Source: Bacillota bacterium
Lineage (GTDB): Bacteria; Bacillota; Clostridia; Lachnospirales; Lachnospiraceae
NCBI GenBank assembly: GCA_023439505.1
Contig: JAEXNR010000040.1
Location: 1-54,297, forward strand
DNA length: 54,297 nucleotides
Direction of reading: 5' to 3'
Below are positions 31,273 to 39,211 of this stretch, piece after piece. The first letter of the stretch is position 1. The number at the start of each line of letters is the position of its first letter. Below the pieces are notes generated by a model. The model did not search any database and was not told the origin of the DNA. It was given only the letters and a program-made list of their open reading frames with translations. A program made the translations under genes and the position numbers.

Positions 31273-32730
31273 ATGGAAAATCAGTACGATTCGATGAATC
31301 TTGCCAATTTAAGGGAATTGGCGAAGGAAAAAGGGATAAAAAATATCTCTACATTGAAAAAGCATGACTTGATCGAGGCGCTAAAAAATCATGATTTTAA
31401 CGGCGAAGATAAGGTTGAATTACGTGAACAAAAGATAGCACTAAACCAGGAAACGGTTCGAACAGAGAGATTACAGCCAAAACAGCAGGAACAAACGGAG
31501 CAGTTGCAGACAGAGCAAATGCAGATGCAGACGGAGCAGGCAGCCAATAGCATAAAGGATGAAAAGAAGACGTCGAATCATAGCGAAATGGATCAACTAG
31601 ATAGCGGTGAAACGAAGGAAGGAATTCTTGAAGTACTGCCCGATGGTTACGGTTTTATTCGCTGTGATAATTATTTACCCGGAGAGAACGATGTTTACGT
31701 GTCACCTGCTCAAATCAGAAGATTCAATCTGAAAACTGGTGATATTGTTGGGGGTAATACAAGAATTAAAAGTCAGAACGAGAAATTCAGTGCTCTTCTT
31801 TATGTAAAATCTGTGAACGGATTTCATCCCGGGGAAGCTCAAAGACGTAAAAAATTCGAAGATTTGACCCCTATATTCCCAAATGAAAGAATTCATCTTG
31901 AAACACCCGGTGCAGGGGTATCCATGCGTATGGTAGATTTGATTTCTCCTATTGGGAAAGGGCAGCGTGGGATGATTGTTTCCCAGCCCAAGACAGGTAA
32001 GACAACCCTTCTAAAGCAGATCGCAAAAGCAGTTACCAGAAATCATCCCGACATGAAATTGATTATTCTGCTAATTGATGAGCGCCCGGAAGAGGTAACA
32101 GATATCAAGGAATCCATCGAAGGAAAAAATGTAGAAGTAATATATTCTACGTTTGATGAATTGCCGGATAACCATAAAAGAGTATCAGAAATGGTAATCG
32201 AGCGGGCAAAACGTCTGGTGGAGCATAAGCAGAATGTAGTAATTCTGTTGGACAGTATTACAAGACTGGCCAGAGCCTACAACCTGACGGTACAACCAAG
32301 CGGTAGAACCTTATCCGGTGGACTTGACCCGGCGGCACTTCATATGCCCAAGAAGTTTTTTGGTGCGGCCAGGAATATGAGAGAGGGCGGAAGTCTGACC
32401 ATACTTGCAACAGCGCTTGTAGATACCGGCAGCAGAATGGACGATGTCGTTTTTGAGGAATTTAAAGGAACCGGTAATATGGAGCTTGTTCTTGACCGGA
32501 GCTTATCGGAAAAGAGAATTTTCCCGGCCATCGATTTACCGAGATCCAGTACCAGACGAGAGGATCTATTATTGAGTCAATCGGAACTGGAGGCCACATT
32601 CCTGATGAGAAAAGCATTGGGGGGATTAAAGTCAGATGAGGCCCTGGAGCGAATCATCGACATGTTTCTGCGAACCAAGACAAATACGGAATTTATTGAG
32701 ACAATCAAAAAGACGAAAATTGTCTTTTAG
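31273..32730 (+). CDS. rho: transcription termination factor Rho, with Gln-rich insertion
   Basis: The 485-aa protein has a Rho_N helix bundle (about 10-38, LANLRELAKEKGIKNISTL), then a Gln/Glu/Thr-rich low-complexity insert (about 55-105, with repeats like EQTEQLQTEQMQMQTEQ). The cold-shock RNA-binding domain follows (about 116-185, GILEVLPDGYGFIR). The RecA-like motor has Walker A PKTGKTT (239-245), LIDERPEEV, LLDSITRLARAYN and the secondary RNA-binding GGLDP. It is an ATP-driven hexameric helicase that ends transcription. Inserts between Rho_N and the core occur in other bacteria, some with prion-like character. AAAAGGAG precedes the start. Confidence 0.96.
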   Translation: MENQYDSMNLANLRELAKEKGIKNISTLKKHDLIEALKNHDFNGEDKVELREQKIALNQETVRTERLQPKQQEQTEQLQTEQMQMQTEQAANSIKDEKKTSNHSEMDQLDSGETKEGILEVLPDGYGFIRCDNYLPGENDVYVSPAQIRRFNLKTGDIVGGNTRIKSQNEKFSALLYVKSVNGFHPGEAQRRKKFEDLTPIFPNERIHLETPGAGVSMRMVDLISPIGKGQRGMIVSQPKTGKTTLLKQIAKAVTRNHPDMKLIILLIDERPEEVTDIKESIEGKNVEVIYSTFDELPDNHKRVSEMVIERAKRLVEHKQNVVILLDSITRLARAYNLTVQPSGRTLSGGLDPAALHMPKKFFGAARNMREGGSLTILATALVDTGSRMDDVVFEEFKGTGNMELVLDRSLSEKRIFPAIDLPRSSTRREDLLLSQSELEATFLMRKALGGLKSDEALERIIDMFLRTKTNTEFIETIKKTKIVF

Positions 32731-32733
32731 GTA

Positions 32734-32762
32734 TTGCATTATTATTAACCCCATGGTATAAT
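32734..32762 (+). promoter_or_regulatory. sigma-A promoter of rpmE
   Basis: TTGCAT (32734-32739), a 17-nt spacer and TATAAT (32757-32762) begin directly after the rho stop codon and lie 81 nt before the rpmE start. Confidence 0.65.
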
Positions 32763-32843
32763 GATAGAGCTGTTTATTAGATTGGAATTATTATATTACC
32801 AATATATAATAGAAATACTATTAGATTTAGAAGAGGTGAAAAT

Positions 32844-33053
32844 ATGAAAGAGGGAATCCATCCACGCTATTATCAGGCAAAAGTTGTTTGCAACTGCGGC
32901 AACGAGTTTGTGACAGGATCAACAAAGGAAGACATCCATGTTGAAATTTGTTCGAAGTGTCATTCATTTTACACTGGTCAGCAGAAAGCATCAGCAGCTC
33001 GCGGTGCTATCGATAAGTTTAATCGTAAGTATGGTCTGAGTCAAGATAAGTAG
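32844..33053 (+). CDS. rpmE: 50S ribosomal protein L31, zinc-binding form
   Basis: The 69-aa protein begins MKEGIHPRYYQAKVVCNCGN and keeps the zinc ligands Cys16, Cys18, Cys36 and Cys39, so it is the C+ form, used when zinc is sufficient. It sits at the central protuberance of the 50S subunit and bridges to the 30S. AGAGGTG precedes the ATG. It has its own promoter and terminator, and is followed by DUF1385 and prfA, the usual Firmicutes order. Confidence 0.97.
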   Translation: MKEGIHPRYYQAKVVCNCGNEFVTGSTKEDIHVEICSKCHSFYTGQQKASAARGAIDKFNRKYGLSQDK

Positions 33054-33075
33054 AGTGATAAAACTATAAAATATT

Positions 33076-33113
33076 AAAAATCGGGTTGAGGTTTACTTCC
33101 TCAGCCTATTTTT
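33076..33113 (+). terminator. intrinsic terminator of rpmE
   Basis: A stem of about 15 bp (33076-33091 with 33099-33113, one G-U pair and a bulge) has a 7-nt loop and a final run of T. It lies 22 nt after the stop codon. Confidence 0.88.
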
Positions 33114-33251
33114 AAATAATAAGAATTGCAGGAAATGACAGTTTTTAAGGTACGCATGTCTATTGCAAACTAGAAAAGCGGTTAATCTTCACGGAATGGC
33201 ATTGCGTCAGTAATGTCTGTTAGGGCAGACATGGAAAGGTTCGGGATTAAG

Positions 33252-34481
33252 ATGAGACCATCGGGTATTGGTGGCATGGCTGTTATCGAAGGCGTTATGA
33301 TGAAGAACAAAGAGGAATACGCCGTAGCAGTACGCAAGCCAAATAATGAGATTACAGTTGAAATGAAGCAGCATAAGGATTTCTCTGATAAAGTCAAATT
33401 ATTTAAACTGCCTATATTTAGGGGAATACTTGCATTTGTGGATTCTATGGTAATCGGGGTAAAAGTAATTAACTTTTCAGCCGGTTTCTTTGAAGAGGAA
33501 GAACAGGGAAAAGCTGATAAAAAAGACAAATCATATGACAGAAACAGTAAGAAAAATTCCGGCTCAAAACAAAAAACCATCGAGGAACTTTCCGTTACAG
33601 ATATTGATTCCGCCTCAGAGTTCAATTATAAATTAAAAGAAGTTAAGAATGAAAGCAAAGAGAAGAAAGAGAACGACAATGCATTTATGATGATTGCAGC
33701 GGTTTTGCTTTCCATTGTATTTTCTGTTGCTTTTTTTATGGTACTACCGGTGCTGGTATCCAACCTGTTTGTAAGGGTAACAGATAATCAGACCATCATT
33801 TCATTAATTGAAGGACTTTTGCGTCTGGCTGTTTTCATCGGATATGTATCTGCCGTATCCCATATGAAAGAAATTAAGCGGGTCTTTATGTATCATGGCG
33901 CGGAACATAAGACAATTAATTGTTTGGAAAATGGATTTGAATTAACGTTAGATAATGTAAAATGGCAGTCAAAACAACATAAACGGTGCGGGACAAGTTT
34001 TATGCTTCTTGTTATGCTGATCAGCTTGGTGTTCTTTATTTTTCTTCCCGCGTACAATTTGTTATGGAGAGTTGTCTCCAGAATCATTCTGGTACCGATC
34101 ATTGCCGGATTATCCTATGAGGTGATCCGTTTTGCCGGTAAAAACGAGAATAAACTGGTGGAAATCATTAGTTTACCGGGGTTGTGGATGCAAGGTCTGA
34201 CTACAAAAGAGCCGGATGATCAGATGATTGAAGTGGCAATTGCATCCGTGGAGGCTGTTTTTGACTGGAGAAGTTTTCTGGCAATTTCGCCTTCTGAAGA
34301 AGAAGTAATTGAAAAAGAAGTGACTGAAAGCAAAAATAAATCCAAAATTGCCGCTTCCGTGGCAAGATCAGAAAAAACCATTGACTCGGACGAAGAGGAT
34401 GATGATATACTCAAGGCGCTGGACCGCTATCTGGTTGTAGATGATGCTGCAGTCGGAAATTCGAAAAGGAATAGCCGATAA
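33252..34481 (+). CDS. DUF1385 (YqhQ-like) membrane protein with charged extensions
   Basis: The start is uncertain. ATG 33252 gives MRPSGIGGMAVIEGVMMKN, which matches where YqhQ proteins start; ATGs at 33231 and 33213 are in frame but have poor ribosome sites. The 409-aa protein has the family signature (here GGMAVIEGVM instead of the usual GGQAVIEGVM), several membrane segments (about 165-195, 200-225, 265-300), FMYHGAEHKTINC and HKRCGTSF. A Lys/Glu/Ser-rich insert (about 90-140) and an acidic C-terminal tail (about 350-409) are longer than in typical homologues. The molecular function is unknown. It heads an operon with prmC and prfA. Confidence 0.85.
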   Translation: MRPSGIGGMAVIEGVMMKNKEEYAVAVRKPNNEITVEMKQHKDFSDKVKLFKLPIFRGILAFVDSMVIGVKVINFSAGFFEEEEQGKADKKDKSYDRNSKKNSGSKQKTIEELSVTDIDSASEFNYKLKEVKNESKEKKENDNAFMMIAAVLLSIVFSVAFFMVLPVLVSNLFVRVTDNQTIISLIEGLLRLAVFIGYVSAVSHMKEIKRVFMYHGAEHKTINCLENGFELTLDNVKWQSKQHKRCGTSFMLLVMLISLVFFIFLPAYNLLWRVVSRIILVPIIAGLSYEVIRFAGKNENKLVEIISLPGLWMQGLTTKEPDDQMIEVAIASVEAVFDWRSFLAISPSEEEVIEKEVTESKNKSKIAASVARSEKTIDSDEEDDDILKALDRYLVVDDAAVGNSKRNSR

Positions 34482-34500
34482 AATTTAATGAGGTCTAACA

Positions 34501-35337
34501 ATGAGCACGTATAAAGAGCTGCTAATGAAAGCTCGTACAATTTTAGAGTCAAAACAGATAGCAGATGCCAATGTTGACGCATGGTATCTGCTTACCCATG
34601 TATTCGGAATCAGCAGATCTGACTTTTACTTATATGGAGATCAGGAAGTTGACGAGGAGAAGCAAAGGATCTATCTGATGCTTACTGCACAGCGGGCAGA
34701 GCATATTCCCTTGCAGTTTATTACCGGAACACAGGAATTTATGGGGTTGGAGTTCGAAGTGAATGAGAATGTGCTGATTCCGAGACAGGATACACAAGTT
34801 CTGGTGGAGGAAGTGCTGAGGGTGTGTGAAGATAAGTCAATTCTGGATATGTGTACCGGTTCGGGATGTATTATCATCAGCCTTGCCAAACTTGGAAAAC
34901 CCCTAAAGGCAACAGGGGTGGATATTTCAGAAAAAGCATTGGAAACAGCAACAATCAACGCGAAAAAGCATAAAGTAGAAATAGACTTCATTCATAGCAA
35001 TCTATTTGATAAAGTAAAAGGAACGTATGATATCATTGTTTCAAATCCGCCCTATATCCCCAGCGGTGAAATTAACTCACTAATGCCGGAAGTAAGAGAC
35101 CATGAGCCGATTATGGCCCTTGATGGCGATTTTGACGGATTGGTATTTTATCATAGGATTCTGGAAGAATCTTCGCGGTATTTAAAACCGGAGGGCCTAA
35201 TCTTCTTTGAGATAGGGCATAATCAAGGGGAAGCTGTTACGAAGATTCTGAAGCAGAAAGGTTTTTATCATATCAGAACGATAAAGGATTTAAGCGGGTT
35301 GGACAGAGTAGTAACAGGAATAAGATCCAAGAATTAA
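34501..35337 (+). CDS. prmC: peptide chain release factor N5-glutamine methyltransferase
   Basis: The 278-aa enzyme has an N-terminal helical domain (1-75, AWYLLTHVFGISRSDFYL), then a Rossmann methyltransferase with LIPRQDTQVLVEEVL, the SAM-binding DMCTGSGCI and the catalytic SNPPYIPSGEI. It methylates the Gln of the GGQ motif in release factors. Its substrate RF1 is encoded 13 nt downstream. TGAGGTCT precedes the start, 19 nt after the DUF1385 gene. Confidence 0.96.
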   Translation: MSTYKELLMKARTILESKQIADANVDAWYLLTHVFGISRSDFYLYGDQEVDEEKQRIYLMLTAQRAEHIPLQFITGTQEFMGLEFEVNENVLIPRQDTQVLVEEVLRVCEDKSILDMCTGSGCIIISLAKLGKPLKATGVDISEKALETATINAKKHKVEIDFIHSNLFDKVKGTYDIIVSNPPYIPSGEINSLMPEVRDHEPIMALDGDFDGLVFYHRILEESSRYLKPEGLIFFEIGHNQGEAVTKILKQKGFYHIRTIKDLSGLDRVVTGIRSKN

Positions 35338-35350
35338 CGGAGGACATTAA

Positions 35351-36424
35351 ATGTTTGATAAATTGGAGGGTATTTTGATTCGTTATCAGGAAATCGAGCA
35401 GGAGATGATGGATCCCAATATCATAAATGATCAGAATAGATATAAAAAGCTGAGAAAAGAGCAGGCTGATCTTACCCCTATTGCGGAAAAATATATGGAA
35501 TATAAGACGGCACAGAACAGTATTGAGGAAAGCCTTGCCATGCTGGATGAGGAAAGTGACGAAGAAATCAGAGAGATGGCAAAAGAAGAACTAAACCTTT
35601 GTAAGCAGCAGGTAACCCTGATTGAAGAAGAGCTTAAGATCCTGCTGCTTCCCAAAGATCCTAATGATGATAAGAATGTAATTGTGGAGATACGCGGCGG
35701 TGCCGGCGGGGATGAAGCTGCCTTGTTTGCGGCAGAATTGTACCGTATGTATGTCAGATATGCTGAACGCAAACGATGGAAAATTGACATGATGAACGTC
35801 AATGAGAATGGGATTGGCGGTTTTAAGGAAGTAATCTTTATGATCAATGGACAGGGAGCATATTCAAAGTTAAAATATGAAAGCGGTGTACATCGGGTAC
35901 AACGTGTACCGGTAACAGAATCCGGAGGGAGAATTCATACTTCAACGGCTACTGTTGCAATTATGCCGGAAGCAGAAGAAGTAGATGTAGAACTGGATAT
36001 GAATGACTGCAAATTCGACGTATTTCGTTCCTCGGGAAATGGTGGGCAGTGTGTCAATACAACGGACTCCGCAGTTCGACTGACCCATATTCCGACAGGC
36101 ATTGTAATATCATGTCAGGACGAAAAATCTCAGTTAAAAAACAAGGACAAAGCTATTAAAGTATTAAGGTCAAGACTTTATGAATTAGAACTGGAGAAAG
36201 CCCAAAGTGCAGAGGCACAGGCAAGAAAGAGTCAGATTGGTACAGGTGATCGTTCCGAAAAGATCAGAACCTATAACTTCCCCCAGGGACGTGTAACAGA
36301 TCATCGGATTAAATTAACCGTACACCAGCTTGACGCAGTCATGGACGGAGATCTCCAGGAAATCATAGACAGCCTCATTGCTGCCGACCAGGCAGCAAAG
36401 CTGGTAAATATGAATCAAGAGTAG
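35351..36424 (+). CDS. prfA: peptide chain release factor 1
   Basis: The 357-aa protein reads UAA/UAG through the PxT element (here PVT in QRVPVTESGGRIHTS) and hydrolyses the peptidyl-tRNA through GGQ (residues 231-233 in SSGNGGQCVNTTDSAVRLTH). The N-terminal helical domain and IRGGAGGDEAALF are typical. Length agrees with the family. The last 40 nt of the gene are partly duplicated just downstream (see 36385-36523). The GGQ methylase prmC lies immediately upstream, the standard arrangement. Confidence 0.97.
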   Translation: MFDKLEGILIRYQEIEQEMMDPNIINDQNRYKKLRKEQADLTPIAEKYMEYKTAQNSIEESLAMLDEESDEEIREMAKEELNLCKQQVTLIEEELKILLLPKDPNDDKNVIVEIRGGAGGDEAALFAAELYRMYVRYAERKRWKIDMMNVNENGIGGFKEVIFMINGQGAYSKLKYESGVHRVQRVPVTESGGRIHTSTATVAIMPEAEEVDVELDMNDCKFDVFRSSGNGGQCVNTTDSAVRLTHIPTGIVISCQDEKSQLKNKDKAIKVLRSRLYELELEKAQSAEAQARKSQIGTGDRSEKIRTYNFPQGRVTDHRIKLTVHQLDAVMDGDLQEIIDSLIAADQAAKLVNMNQE

Positions 36425-36523
36425 AGCCTGGTCGGCTACGACCAAGGCAGCAAAGTACAACGATTAATAATATCAAAAGGATAGAGATAGTAAGCGTTGT
36501 ACTGTAAATATGAATCAAGAGTA
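36385..36523 (+). repeat. duplicated tail of prfA, interrupted by a small insert
   Basis: GTAAATATGAATCAAGAGTA, the final codons and stop region of prfA (36404-36423), recurs exactly at 36504-36523. The preceding CGACCAGGCAGCAAAG (36385-36400) recurs with one extra A at 36439-36455. The two blocks are joined in the gene by 3 nt but separated downstream by 48 nt. A tail duplication followed by insertion of a 50-bp inverted-repeat element explains the layout. Confidence 0.85.
36454..36503. mobile_element. 50-bp element with 9-bp perfect terminal inverted repeats, miniature-insertion-like
   Basis: AGTACAACG (36454-36462) and CGTTGTACT (36495-36503) are exact complements enclosing 32 nt of AT-rich DNA. 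The element sits precisely where the duplicated prfA tail is broken. It has no coding capacity. It could be a very small non-autonomous transposable element or a palindromic repeat. A simple RNA hairpin is the alternative. Confidence 0.5.
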
Positions 36524-36550
36524 ATTAAAGAGGTAAAAGGAACATAGGCG

Positions 36551-37348
36551 ATGAAGAATGTGATTAGCAGCTTAAGCAATCCGCAAATGAAAAACTTAAC
36601 ATTGTTGCAGAAAAAGGCTAAAGCCCGTGAAGAACAGAGTCTTTTTGTGATCGAAGGCTTGAAGATGTTCGAGGATGCCAGAGAGGCTAATATCCTGGTA
36701 AAAGCCTTTGTTGCCCAGAGCTTATACGAGGAGCTTGTGGGATCAGATGCGTCGTATTTCATAGATATGGAGTATGAAATTGTTAAGGACGCTATCCTCA
36801 AGGAAATCTCAGATACCATGTCACCCCAGGGAATCGTTGGAACCGTACGGAAAATCAAGTATTCTCTGACAGATATTATATCAACTCCCAGTGCTTTTCT
36901 TTTGTTGCTGGAAGACATCAGAGATCCGGGGAATCTTGGTACGATACTGCGCACAGCGGAGGGAGCAGGGATTACAGGAGTAATATTCAATGATACCTGT
37001 GTGGATATTTATAATCCCAAAGTTATCCGTGCTACCATGGGATCTATTTACAGGGTGCCTTTTTACCAGACAGGTGATTTCTTTGACGTAATTTCTGATA
37101 TGAAGAAACTGGGGATCCGTATTTATGCAGCGCATTTGCAGGGGGAACCATATGATACGGAGGGAAACTTCCTGAGTAAGTGTGCATTTTTAATTGGTAA
37201 TGAAGCCAACGGATTGTCTGAGAGGGCATCGTCTATGGCTGATTCACTGGTTAAGATACCAATGAAAGGAAAAGTGGAATCACTGAATGCTGCAGTTGCA
37301 GCTTCGATCCTAATGTATGAAGTTGCCAGACAAAGAAGAAAATATTAA
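36551..37348 (+). CDS. TrmH/SpoU-family RNA 2'-O-methyltransferase
   Basis: The 265-aa protein has an N-terminal L30e-like substrate domain (about 1-95, LFVIEGLKMFEDA) and a SPOUT knot with the three motifs LLEDIRDPGNLGTILRTAEGAG (Asn/Arg), LIGNEANGLSE and IPMKGKVESLNAAVAASILMYE. It uses SAM to methylate a ribose 2'-OH in rRNA or tRNA, as in the RlmB/TsnR-like group; the exact target is unknown. It begins 126 nt after prfA, separated by the duplicated tail and small insertion, and GAGGTAAAAGG lies upstream of its ATG. A terminator follows. Confidence 0.93.
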   Translation: MKNVISSLSNPQMKNLTLLQKKAKAREEQSLFVIEGLKMFEDAREANILVKAFVAQSLYEELVGSDASYFIDMEYEIVKDAILKEISDTMSPQGIVGTVRKIKYSLTDIISTPSAFLLLLEDIRDPGNLGTILRTAEGAGITGVIFNDTCVDIYNPKVIRATMGSIYRVPFYQTGDFFDVISDMKKLGIRIYAAHLQGEPYDTEGNFLSKCAFLIGNEANGLSERASSMADSLVKIPMKGKVESLNAAVAASILMYEVARQRRKY

Positions 37349-37374
37349 AATCAACGTTATGTTTCGTTTTAAAT

Positions 37375-37410
37375 AAACAGCCTGTTCACGATGTGTGGAC
37401 AGGCTGTTTT
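37375..37410 (+). terminator. intrinsic terminator after trmH-like gene
   Basis: A 15-bp stem (37375-37389 with 37395-37409, built on acagcctgt and acaggctgt) has a 5-nt loop and is followed by T. It ends the DUF1385-prmC-prfA-trmH operon. The next 260 nt hold no gene I can support. Confidence 0.9.
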
Positions 37411-37672
37411 AGGAGATGAGGGAGAGATGGTCATAATCTACGATCCGGTGCCATAAAATTAAATTGATAACAACAGTGGATAATACAATTAAAGATTTGA
37501 TGATTACTGGACCTGAAAATCATCGTAATTCGAACAGATCTGAATGAAAAATCAATCTTTGATGTATGCTATAAATATTATATTAAAAGATAATTAGAAA
37601 ATGGCAAATAGTATTGTATTATATATCATTGTAAAGTAGAATGAGGGTAACGATTAGAAAGGGGGTAGATAT

Positions 37673-38110
37673 ATGATGAACTCAATATACTGGTTGATCA
37701 TTCTTGCTGTATTGATATTTATAGAAATTATCACCTTGGGGCTAACAACAATCTGGTTTGCAGGCGGTGCTTTGGTAGCCTTTATTTTATCCTTATTTTT
37801 TGATAATTTACTTGTGGAAATTATAGTATTTCTGGTAGTATCGCTCATATTATTGTATTTTACAAGACCTGTCGTCTTAAGATATTTTAATCCCAAAAGA
37901 GTCAGAACGAACTATGAGGGCGTGATTGGAAAGGAAGCACTTGTTATTACAACCATTGATAATATGCAGGCTGTGGGACAGGTTGTAGTTGAGGGACAGG
38001 AATGGTCCGCTAAATCAGCCGCCGGTGATATCATAGAAAAAGGAACCAGAGTTACAGTCCAAAATGTATCAGGTGTAAAGTTAATTGTGAAAAAGAATAA
38101 GGAGGATTAA
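37673..38110 (+). CDS. NfeD-like membrane protein
   Basis: The 145-aa protein has two or three N-terminal hydrophobic segments (about 3-25, 28-45, 50-65), a short basic stretch, and an OB-fold C-terminal NfeD domain (about 80-143) with GKEALVITTIDNM, GQVVVEGQEWSAKS and KGTRVTVQNVSGVKLIV. It lacks the ClpP-like protease domain of long NfeD proteins. Short NfeD proteins work with SPFH proteins in membrane microdomains. It lies 2 nt before the SPFH gene. The site AAAGGGGGT precedes two adjacent ATG codons. Confidence 0.9.
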   Translation: MMNSIYWLIILAVLIFIEIITLGLTTIWFAGGALVAFILSLFFDNLLVEIIVFLVVSLILLYFTRPVVLRYFNPKRVRTNYEGVIGKEALVITTIDNMQAVGQVVVEGQEWSAKSAAGDIIEKGTRVTVQNVSGVKLIVKKNKED

Positions 38111-38112
38111 GT

Positions 38113-39042
38113 ATGGGACCATTTCAAATTATTTTAATTGTATTTGCGGTAATTATTCTGCTTATCCTGGCATCCTGCGTAAAGATTGTTCCGCAGGCGC
38201 ATGCTTATGTTCTTGAACGACTGGGAGGTTATCAGGATACCTGGGATGTAGGAATTCATATCAGAATGCCCTTAATCGATCGGATTGCCAGGAAAGTACT
38301 TTTAAAGGAACAGGTTGTCGACTTTCCGCCTCAACCGGTGATCACGAAGGATAATGTAACTATGAAAATTGATACGGTCGTATTCTATGCCATCACTGAC
38401 CCGAAGCTATTTGCTTATGGGGTGGAAAACCCGCTGTTAGCAATTGAGAATTTAACAGCTACCACGTTGCGTAATATTATCGGTGACCTGGAGTTGGATG
38501 AGACACTGACTTCAAGAGAGATTATTAATACAAAAATGAGAGTGACACTGGATGTTGCTACAGATCCCTGGGGGATTAAGGTGACCCGTGTGGAGTTAAA
38601 AAATATTATTCCTCCCTCAGCGATTCAGGATGCAATGGAGAAGCAGATGAAGGCGGAACGTGAGCGAAGAGAGTCCATTCTAATAGCAGAGGGTGAAAAA
38701 AGATCTGCGATTCTGGTTGCAGAAGGTAAGAAAGAATCAGCTATTCTGGAAGCAGAAGGTGAGAAGCAATCAGCAATTTTAAGAGCTGAGGCAAAGAAAG
38801 AAGCAACCATTCGTGAGGCAGAAGGTCAGGCAGAGGCAATCCTTGCTGTACAGAAAGCAAATGCAGAAGGCATTCGTTTCCTGAATGAATCAGCTCCGCA
38901 GAGTGCGGTAATCCAGCTGAAGAGTCTGGAAGCATTCGCAAAGGCAGCCGACGGGAAAGCAACAAAGATTATTATTCCATCAGAGATACAAGGTCTGGCA
39001 GGAATGGTAAAATCTTTAACTGAGATCGGAAAAGACGAATAA
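38113..39042 (+). CDS. SPFH/band 7 protein (stomatin/QmcA-like)
   Basis: The 309-aa protein has a single N-terminal membrane segment (about 5-22) and the band 7 domain (about 23-180) with VPQAHAYVLERLGGYQDTW, PPQPVITKDNVTM and LRNIIGDLELDETLTSRE. A long Ala/Glu/Lys coiled-coil follows (about 180-265) built of repeats such as AEGEKRSAILVAEGKKESAI. It oligomerises on the inner membrane face in lipid microdomains and may regulate membrane proteases. It is paired with the NfeD-like gene, a conserved module. The start has AAGGAGG. Confidence 0.95.
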   Translation: MGPFQIILIVFAVIILLILASCVKIVPQAHAYVLERLGGYQDTWDVGIHIRMPLIDRIARKVLLKEQVVDFPPQPVITKDNVTMKIDTVVFYAITDPKLFAYGVENPLLAIENLTATTLRNIIGDLELDETLTSREIINTKMRVTLDVATDPWGIKVTRVELKNIIPPSAIQDAMEKQMKAERERRESILIAEGEKRSAILVAEGKKESAILEAEGEKQSAILRAEAKKEATIREAEGQAEAILAVQKANAEGIRFLNESAPQSAVIQLKSLEAFAKAADGKATKIIIPSEIQGLAGMVKSLTEIGKDE

Positions 39043-39058
39043 ACGTAGATAAAATGGG

Positions 39059-39096
39059 GGCTGTAGTGTATATTCGTATGCACGCAGCCTTTTTTT
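39059..39096 (+). terminator. intrinsic terminator of the NfeD-SPFH pair
   Basis: ggctg (39059-39063) pairs with cagcc (39085-39089) and, inside, gtgtat pairs with atgcac. A run of seven T follows. It is 17 nt after the stop codon. Confidence 0.85.
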
Positions 39097-39120
39097 AAGA
39101 AAAAATTAATTATTTTCCGC

Positions 39121-39149
39121 TTGATAATATAAAGACGTTGGTATATTAT
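39121..39149 (+). promoter_or_regulatory. sigma-A promoter of the LTA-synthase-like gene
   Basis: TTGATA (39121-39126), a 17-nt spacer and TATTAT (39144-39149) lie about 63 nt before the ATG. Confidence 0.6.
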
Positions 39150-39211
39150 ATTGCTAGTTTTAACAAACGTTGTGACACGGATTCAAAGAGGGATCCTTTT
39201 GGGGGAAATTT

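Noticed and set aside
37411..37672. Possible short genes between trmH and the NfeD gene
   Set aside because: Only short frames without ribosome sites are present.
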